From NCBI GenBank assembly GCA_001769535.1, contig MEOH01000012.1, forward strand, positions 1 through 64,000: a stretch of DNA of 64,000 nt, given 5' to 3'. The notes under the pieces are model-generated. The model worked only from the letters and a program-made list of their open reading frames with translations, was not told where the DNA came from and did not search any database. Position 1 is the stretch's first letter, and each line of letters opens with the position of its first letter. Position numbers and translations under genes: made by a program. The DNA is from Bacteroidetes bacterium GWF2_38_335. GTDB lineage: Bacteria; Bacteroidota; Bacteroidia; Bacteroidales; GWF2-38-335. Shown here piece by piece: positions 59,001 through 64,000 of this stretch.

Positions 59001-60227
59001 ATGAAAAAAATTTTCGCATTTACACTGATTTTATTTTCACTTTCGGGAATAGCTCAGACCTATACCTCTTCGCAGGATGGCAACTGGACAAACCCCATGA
59101 CCTGGTCTCCAATGGGCGTGCCCCTTCCAGGCTCAACGGTAATCATTAATCACAATGTTATTCTGGATACCGATTTTGGATATTCATCAGGGAGCATTAC
59201 GGTTAATGCATCGGGAACCCTTGAGCAGAGTGCGGTTGGTAGAAACCTTTCGGTTGATGGCGGCGAACTGTACAATAATGGCGAAATCATCGTAACAAAT
59301 TTTGCCTTGTTTAGCGGCTATTTTTATAACAACAGTTTTTTTTCATCACATCTGATTTACCTGACCGATTCGGCCGACAATTCCGATAATGGTATTTTTT
59401 ACGACTGTGATAGTTTATACACAAACGTTTACTTATACAGTACAGGCGAAATCAATGCCGTGAAACTTTACAATGACGGATACTTCTTTAATGACGGATA
59501 TTTTTTCGGAACAGATTTTTGGAACAACAGTGAGTTTTATTCAAACAGTGGAGTGCTGGTGACAAATTTCACCAACGCCGGTTACATGGAAAACAATGGC
59601 GGATTTCAATTCCAGAACAGCACAAACCTTAGTGAACTAATCAACAGCGGAGATTATATAGGAAATTATTTTACCAACACCGGCAAGTTTTACAATTATA
59701 TGGTCACCGCTCTTACAATGGATTTTTTGAATGTGGACAGCACCGACCATGATGCTTTGCTGCACCTTGAAGGACCTTTTCTGATTACAAATGACATGCT
59801 GAATATTGACTCAATTACAGGAACCACCGACGGCAACATTTGTGTAGGCAACCTGTCTACCAACGCAGGTTTGTTTTTGGGCAACTTTGATTTCTGCGAC
59901 CAGACAGGCAGTGTGCCTGATGTGAATACAGGAACCATTGACGCCGGAATCACATATTGTACCAAATCATGTGAAGTTGGTGTGCCTGAAACAGTCGATA
60001 CCGGTACTCCGGTTTTATTCCCCAACCCATTCAGCACCCATCTGAAAATAAACAGTCAGGGATACGAAAATTTCAGTCTGTTTGATGCAGCAGGCAGGAT
60101 GATCGTTCACGTGGACATTACCCAGAGTGAAACGATTATCAGCACCGAATCACTGAAAGAAGGAGTATATTATTACTCATTAACCAACAAAAATTCGGAG
60201 GTCAGGGGAAAGGTGATTAAAAACTGA
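59001..60227 (+). CDS. T9SS-secreted protein with GNW-type N-terminal repeat domain
   Basis: A 408-residue exported protein with signal peptide ending GIAQ. The start of the mature chain, SQDGNWTNPMTWSPMGVPLP followed by GSTVIINHNVILD, is a phrase common in T9SS cargo with parallel β-helix folds. Repeated Asn-rich short motifs (YNNGEIIV, YNDGYFFNDGYFF, NNSEFYSNSG) fit a β-helix. The final part (VLFPNPFSTHLKINSQ ... LKEGVYYYSLTN) is a sorting domain. ATG 59001 is preferred over 58974. It is followed by a clear terminator. Confidence 0.85.
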   Translation: MKKIFAFTLILFSLSGIAQTYTSSQDGNWTNPMTWSPMGVPLPGSTVIINHNVILDTDFGYSSGSITVNASGTLEQSAVGRNLSVDGGELYNNGEIIVTNFALFSGYFYNNSFFSSHLIYLTDSADNSDNGIFYDCDSLYTNVYLYSTGEINAVKLYNDGYFFNDGYFFGTDFWNNSEFYSNSGVLVTNFTNAGYMENNGGFQFQNSTNLSELINSGDYIGNYFTNTGKFYNYMVTALTMDFLNVDSTDHDALLHLEGPFLITNDMLNIDSITGTTDGNICVGNLSTNAGLFLGNFDFCDQTGSVPDVNTGTIDAGITYCTKSCEVGVPETVDTGTPVLFPNPFSTHLKINSQGYENFSLFDAAGRMIVHVDITQSETIISTESLKEGVYYYSLTNKNSEVRGKVIKN

Positions 60228-60261
60228 AATTAGAATAATTATTTATCACTCAAAATATTAA

Positions 60262-60290
60262 AACACCGCTTAAGGCGGTGTTTTTTTTTA
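60262..60290 (+). terminator. Intrinsic terminator
   Basis: AACACCGC TTAAG GCGGTGTT followed by a run of T, 34 bases after the T9SS-protein stop. Confidence 0.85.
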
Positions 60291-60296
60291 ACACCA

Positions 60297-60363
60297 ATTG
60301 TAATTATAAAACAGTCCCCCGTAAACGAGGGTTATGAAACAAACTGTTTTATAATTTTACAAT
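60297..60363. repeat. 67-bp hairpin element with long terminal inverted repeats
   Basis: Left arm ATTGTAATTATAAAACAGT (60297-60315) pairs with right arm ending TTATAATTTTACAAT (60343-60363), with only a 2-base indel. The inside has CCCCCGT AA ACGAGGG (60316-60331), another near-perfect hairpin. No other copy is seen in the window. It could be a MITE-like remnant. Confidence 0.6.
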
Positions 60364-60556
60364 GGCAGTATGTGCCCGAATTTTTATTCGGCATTAATAC
60401 TCGAAATGCATTACAAAATAATTAGTCAATGGACTATTTTATAATTCATTTCGGTATAACAATACTTTTTTGCCTTTTCTTCTTTGAGAAAGAAAGAAAT
60501 TTTACATAAATTGGCACAATGTTTGTTTTTTATTGTTTTCAGATAATAGAATTACT

Positions 60557-61120
60557 ATGAATTCTGGCACAATTAAATTATTTGCAATACTTATTGCATT
60601 TATTTCAATTCTTTCGGGTTGTTTCTACGGGAACACTGTTTCAAGGGAATACACACAGACAGCGGGGGTTCCTGTAGGACCTAAGCCCGACCGGGTTTAT
60701 CTGTTTTTTGATGGCGACCAGAAGGATTTCAATTATAATGAAGCAGGTTTTGTCAAAGTGTGTGGCGAAGAATTTTCGAAGGATGATGAATTGCTTGCCA
60801 TGATGATGGCTCAGGCAAGAGACAACGGAGCCAATGGCGTAATCAACATCACATGCTCCTTTGTTGAAAGAGAAAAGGGCGTGATTGGCGATGAAGAGTC
60901 GGTTTCTTTTTATTGGGCAACTGTCTTCACCGGAACAGCAGTAAATATTGACCGTGATTCGGCCTTTTGCACTAAATACGGCTGTGAAACCGATACATCA
61001 TTTCTCCAACCGGTAAAACAGATACAAGATGATGAATCATTTGGTTGTGCTGCACAGATTTTCGGAGCTTTTGCCGGAGCAATAATCGGATTGATAACCA
61101 TTGCAAACGGCAATTATTGA
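60557..61120 (+). CDS. Lipoprotein of unknown function
   Basis: A 187-residue protein with lipobox ISILSGCFYG (Cys22). The middle has DELLAMMMAQARDNGANGVINITC, a pattern reminiscent of small lipoproteins with a YbjQ-like or RcsF-like βαβ fold (xxAxxxGANGVIxI). The end (CAAQIFGAFAGAIIGLITIANG) is hydrophobic. The function is unknown. ATG 60557 is chosen because it gives the lipobox; an upstream ATG at 60533 adds 8 residues. Confidence 0.72.
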   Translation: MNSGTIKLFAILIAFISILSGCFYGNTVSREYTQTAGVPVGPKPDRVYLFFDGDQKDFNYNEAGFVKVCGEEFSKDDELLAMMMAQARDNGANGVINITCSFVEREKGVIGDEESVSFYWATVFTGTAVNIDRDSAFCTKYGCETDTSFLQPVKQIQDDESFGCAAQIFGAFAGAIIGLITIANGNY

Positions 61121-61204
61121 TTTGCAATATAATTTCAAGTATTTGCCCCCTATTCAAATAATTACTACATTTGATTTTCTTTCACGAAAAAGTATTAAAA
61201 AACT

Positions 61205-61567
61205 ATGAAAAAATTACTCCTGATTCTGTTTATCATCGCAAACATTAAAGGTTTTTCCCAGATTTCTGCAGTATCAGGCGGATCAGATCAGGGGAGCGAT
61301 GATAAAGTTTCCTTTACGGTAAAATTCGATAAAAGCCTGCAAACAAAAGACGGATATTATCTTAACGGATATGTGGTGCAGATCTCCGATAAACAGGCTG
61401 ATAAATTTCACTGCAAAACAATCAAAATCAGTGGCAAAGTCACCGTTGTTAAAGGACTTGACAGTCAGCCAAAGGAATATGACGATCAGGGGAATGAAAT
61501 TTTTTCACAGGGACGCCAGGGAGATACCAACTTTATTCTTTCCCCGAAAATAAAAATTGTAAAATGA
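61205..61567 (+). CDS. Small secreted protein of unknown function
   Basis: A 120-residue protein with signal peptide ending GFSQ. The mature part is β-rich (VSFTVKFDKSLQTKDGYYLN, GYVVQISDKQADKFHCKTIK) with one Cys. I do not recognise it. It overlaps the next gene by 4 bases (ATGA), so the two are translated together. Confidence 0.68.
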   Translation: MKKLLLILFIIANIKGFSQISAVSGGSDQGSDDKVSFTVKFDKSLQTKDGYYLNGYVVQISDKQADKFHCKTIKISGKVTVVKGLDSQPKEYDDQGNEIFSQGRQGDTNFILSPKIKIVK

Positions 61568-62514
61568 AACACATTAAAATTTTACTGACCGCCCTGCTTG
61601 TCATTTCTTTTCTATCTTCATGTTTTAAGCAAAAAAGATCGGACAATGCCGGTGAAAAAATGCAGGAATTTATTATTGCAATTTCTGATTATGCACGTCA
61701 AACCGATTCTGATTTTATCATCATTCCCCAAAACGGCGCCGAACTTTGCTATAACTATTGCGATATAAGCGATGGATTCAATCAGTCCTACCTTTACGCC
61801 ATTGACGGATTGGGCATCGAAGAGCTTTTTTACAACGGCACCTACGCTCCCGACAATGAACGGCTGGATATGCTTCGCCAGTTAAAAGATGAAAAAAAGA
61901 TACTTGTTTCGGAATTTGTATCCGACAATTCCCTTATCGATGATGCCTATACCGCAGATTCCACCGAAGGCTTTGCCTGTTTTGTGCGGACAGCTGCCAA
62001 TTATGATTATTTGCAGATTCCCGAAGTCATTCCCAACGAAAATAACAATGACATTACCGCTCTTTCACAGATAAAAAACTACCTGTACCTGATCAGCACC
62101 GATAATTTTTCATCAAAACAGGACATGATCGATGCTATTGCAGCAACCAACTTCGATCTGGTGATCATTGACCTGTTTTTTGATGATACAGAATTTACCT
62201 CGTCCGAAATTGCCATGTTGAAAACTAAAGCCAACGGGGCCAAACGTTTGGTCATTTCATACATCAGCATCGGTTCGGCCGAAAAATACCGCTATTACTG
62301 GAAAAAAAGCTGGGTAAGACACTTTCCATGCTGGATTAAAAAGCGATACGACGGGTATCCCGATGAATTTTGGGTGAAATTCTGGAACAACACATGGCAG
62401 GAAATCATTTACGGCAATGATGACTCGTATATGAAAAAAATTCTGAACGCCGGCTTTGACGGAGCTTATCTTGACAATGTGGAAGCATATTATTTTTTGT
62501 ATTTTAAGGATTGA
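61564..62514 (+). CDS. GH114-like lipoprotein (endo-α-1,4-polygalactosaminidase family)
   Basis: A 316-residue lipoprotein with lipobox FLSSC (Cys20). The fold is TIM-barrel-like with FDLVIIDLFFDD, RLVISYISIGSAEKYRYYWK, GYPDEFWVKFWNNTWQEIIY and LNAGFDGAYLDNVEAYYFLY. This is the pattern of GH114/TM1410 proteins, where the YISIGSAE and GAYLDNVE segments carry the likely catalytic acids. The last 50 residues are normal. It is coupled to a small secreted protein. Confidence 0.8.
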   Translation: MKHIKILLTALLVISFLSSCFKQKRSDNAGEKMQEFIIAISDYARQTDSDFIIIPQNGAELCYNYCDISDGFNQSYLYAIDGLGIEELFYNGTYAPDNERLDMLRQLKDEKKILVSEFVSDNSLIDDAYTADSTEGFACFVRTAANYDYLQIPEVIPNENNNDITALSQIKNYLYLISTDNFSSKQDMIDAIAATNFDLVIIDLFFDDTEFTSSEIAMLKTKANGAKRLVISYISIGSAEKYRYYWKKSWVRHFPCWIKKRYDGYPDEFWVKFWNNTWQEIIYGNDDSYMKKILNAGFDGAYLDNVEAYYFLYFKD

Positions 62515-62572
62515 TATTTCTTTGCTAACAAAATATTTTTAATTTTACTTCAAAATTTCTGGTTTGTCAGTT

Positions 62573-63505
62573 ATGCGCGTATCTGCAACATTATTCTTTT
62601 TGCTGTTGACCTGGCTTTCTTATTCTCAGGTTTATCAGTATTATGATAAGGGAAAATCTGTATTCCTGAAAATTAATGGGGATTCGGCCAAACTGCAGTC
62701 ATTTGGCAGATATTATCCTCATTTCTACTTTCAGGTTTCTGACGACATACTGAAAAAATCTGTAAAAGGTAAGGACACGTTGTATTCAAATGAAAATGTT
62801 TGTTTGAAAATCAGTGGCGACTGGATAAGGATAAAAACCACAAAAGGAAAAAAAACAAAAACACGCACCCGTTTTCTTTACCATTGCAAGATTTCAGATC
62901 TGGATTTCTACAGAATAAATGTTTACCTGTCAAAGATACAGTCTCCACTTTATCAATTATTTGACAGTCTCTCGGTAGATAGAAAAGCCCTTGACTCAAA
63001 CTTAATTAAGCGGCAAAATATACTCAAAAGTCTGAAATATGATGATTTCATTAAACAGGCAGATGGATTTTATGATTCACTGCGACTTAATTATATTTCA
63101 AATAGAAATACTATCACAGATGTTTATTACAATGCCACTGACTCTATTTTGCTTTTGGATTCAGCAAGAATAATCAGCTTGTTTGAAAAGGCGGATTATA
63201 ATCACTATTGCTGCAGATTTTTTCTACATCAGTGTGCCCTTCAAAGACCTGATTGTCTGATTTATTTTGCAGAAAAAGATACTCCTGCCAGAAAAAGCTT
63301 TTTGAAAGCAATCAGAAATCACCGGAATTATCGTGAAATCATTAAAAAAGTTAAAGAAACACCCATCGAATCGAAGGGAAAAAAACTCATCCTCAGGCAA
63401 AAATCCACCCGGGTTATTTCAGATGTAGCGATAGCAACTGCAGGAGTTATTCTTGTACTATCTAATATTTCTTTAATGGTTCTGCTTTGCATCTGGATTT
63501 TTTAA
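62573..63505 (+). CDS. Exported protein with C-terminal membrane helix
   Basis: A 310-residue protein with signal peptide ending LSYSQ. It has a C-terminal membrane helix (VAIATAGVILVLSNISLMVL), so it may be anchored at both ends or tail-anchored after cleavage. The middle is basic and contains no motif that I recognise. The in-frame TTG at 62564 gives a start with 3 more residues; ATG 62573 is preferred. Confidence 0.68.
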   Translation: MRVSATLFFLLLTWLSYSQVYQYYDKGKSVFLKINGDSAKLQSFGRYYPHFYFQVSDDILKKSVKGKDTLYSNENVCLKISGDWIRIKTTKGKKTKTRTRFLYHCKISDLDFYRINVYLSKIQSPLYQLFDSLSVDRKALDSNLIKRQNILKSLKYDDFIKQADGFYDSLRLNYISNRNTITDVYYNATDSILLLDSARIISLFEKADYNHYCCRFFLHQCALQRPDCLIYFAEKDTPARKSFLKAIRNHRNYREIIKKVKETPIESKGKKLILRQKSTRVISDVAIATAGVILVLSNISLMVLLCIWIF

Positions 63506-63556
63506 TTGGAATAAGCAACTTTTATTTGAATAAAAGAGTCTTATTATAAACACACT

Positions 63557-64000
63557 ATGAAAAATATATACCTTTTAGTCTTTGCATTAATAATTAATTA
63601 TTCTGGTCAGAGTCAGCAGACAATTGATTTTGAATTCGGCAGTGCCTGGCAATTTTTTGTTGTTCAGGGCACTGATAGCACCTGGCAGGTAGCCGTGCCT
63701 TCAAAGGGTCGTTTTAACGGGGCCTATTCAGGCAATTACGCCATGATTACTGATTCGGCCAATTCAATAATGTCAGGCGACACTGCTTTAATTGACGTTT
63801 ATATTGAAAATGGAGGTTGTCATAACATGTACTTTTCCTTTTGGCATAAATATTTTACCGATTCACTTCATTCAGGCGGAAGCGTTGAAATGACCTTTGA
63901 TAACGGACTTACATGGATTAATCCGGTGTATGATACTATTTATTACGATATCTGGTTCAATAACTTTTATGGACCCCGCGATACACTGAGTTCAGGGATT
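63557..64000 (+). CDS. Secreted protein, truncated by window end
   Basis: An open frame of 148 codons from ATG 63557 to the window end without a stop. It starts with a signal peptide (IYLLVFALIINYSGQSQ). The mature part reads DFEFGSAWQFFVVQGTDSTW, YSGNYAMITDSA and MYFSFWHKYFTDSLHSGGSV. This resembles the MAM/LamG-like jelly-roll found at the start of T9SS-secreted proteins. A sorting domain would lie beyond the window. Confidence 0.78.
   Translation, partial: MKNIYLLVFALIINYSGQSQQTIDFEFGSAWQFFVVQGTDSTWQVAVPSKGRFNGAYSGNYAMITDSANSIMSGDTALIDVYIENGGCHNMYFSFWHKYFTDSLHSGGSVEMTFDNGLTWINPVYDTIYYDIWFNNFYGPRDTLSSGI

Larger units (their letters stand above)
60228..60556. other. Intergenic region with terminator and hairpin element
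   Basis: Holds the terminator of the preceding gene (60262-60290), a 67-bp hairpin element (60297-60363) and AT-rich DNA. No gene is supported. Confidence 0.6.

Noticed and set aside
1-64000. tRNA, rRNA or intact transposase genes
   Set aside because: None was recognised on either strand by eye; a covariance-model scan would be needed to exclude tRNAs fully.

Overview
The window looks like chromosomal DNA of an uncultured, probably anaerobic member of the Bacteroidota (Bacteroidales/Marinilabiliales-like). Several independent signs agree. Many promoters have a TAnnTTTG -7 box. There are several secreted proteins with a type IX secretion (T9SS) C-terminal sorting domain, and a GldA-type gliding ABC ATPase. 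The gene order ftsX - DUF3098 - uppP - truB - queA is typical of the phylum. The window also has purD beside a DUF6427-like membrane protein, TonB-type outer-membrane barrels, and AT-rich or absent Shine-Dalgarno sites. No rRNA, tRNA, CRISPR array or intact transposase was seen.

Layout. 0-2 kb is an AT-rich island with an RHS-repeat remnant and two orphan secreted proteins. 2-8.4 kb is a + strand housekeeping run (rbfA, methyltransferase, LolC/E-like permease, ftsX, DUF3098, uppP, truB, queA). 8.5-11 kb holds a secreted protein and ispG on the - strand. 11-20 kb is accessory: repeats, a RelE/ParE-type toxin-antitoxin pair, a second RHS remnant with two orphan secreted proteins, gldA-nadE, an AbiE-type toxin-antitoxin pair, a hydroxyglutarate-oxidase-like gene without a recognisable start codon, a NYN protein and a candidate small RNA. 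20-31 kb holds a molbindin, a DUF1573 protein, a giant HYR-repeat T9SS protein, cvpA, DUF2797, a lipocalin and purD. 31-36.6 kb holds two tandem TPR/SpoIIE phosphatases and a TerB-like protein.

36.6-49 kb is a sulfur/molybdenum region. A - strand operon encodes a Tat-exported molybdopterin oxidoreductase, its four-cluster Fe-S subunit, an NrfD membrane subunit, two YeeE/YedE sulfur-transport proteins and three exported rhodaneses. All three rhodaneses end in the same G-[G/S]-C-G tail, and one has lost its catalytic Cys. Next to it lie a NifX/DUF134 cluster and a TauE/SafE exporter - MobB-like pair behind a structured leader. The likely theme is periplasmic thiosulfate/polysulfide respiration with a sulfur relay and sulfite export.

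49-55.8 kb is a compact RiPP cluster: a six-Cys precursor peptide, a radical SAM/SPASM maturase, an outer-membrane barrel, a C39 peptidase-ABC exporter and a very short HlyD-like adaptor. A terminator hairpin separates the precursor from its maturase. 56-64 kb holds two T9SS cargo proteins, a hairpin element and a run of small secreted or lipoprotein genes, and ends in a truncated secreted protein. The best candidates for undescribed biology are the RiPP cluster, the Cys-tailed rhodanese relay, the structured leader before the TauE gene and the RHS-remnant cassettes.
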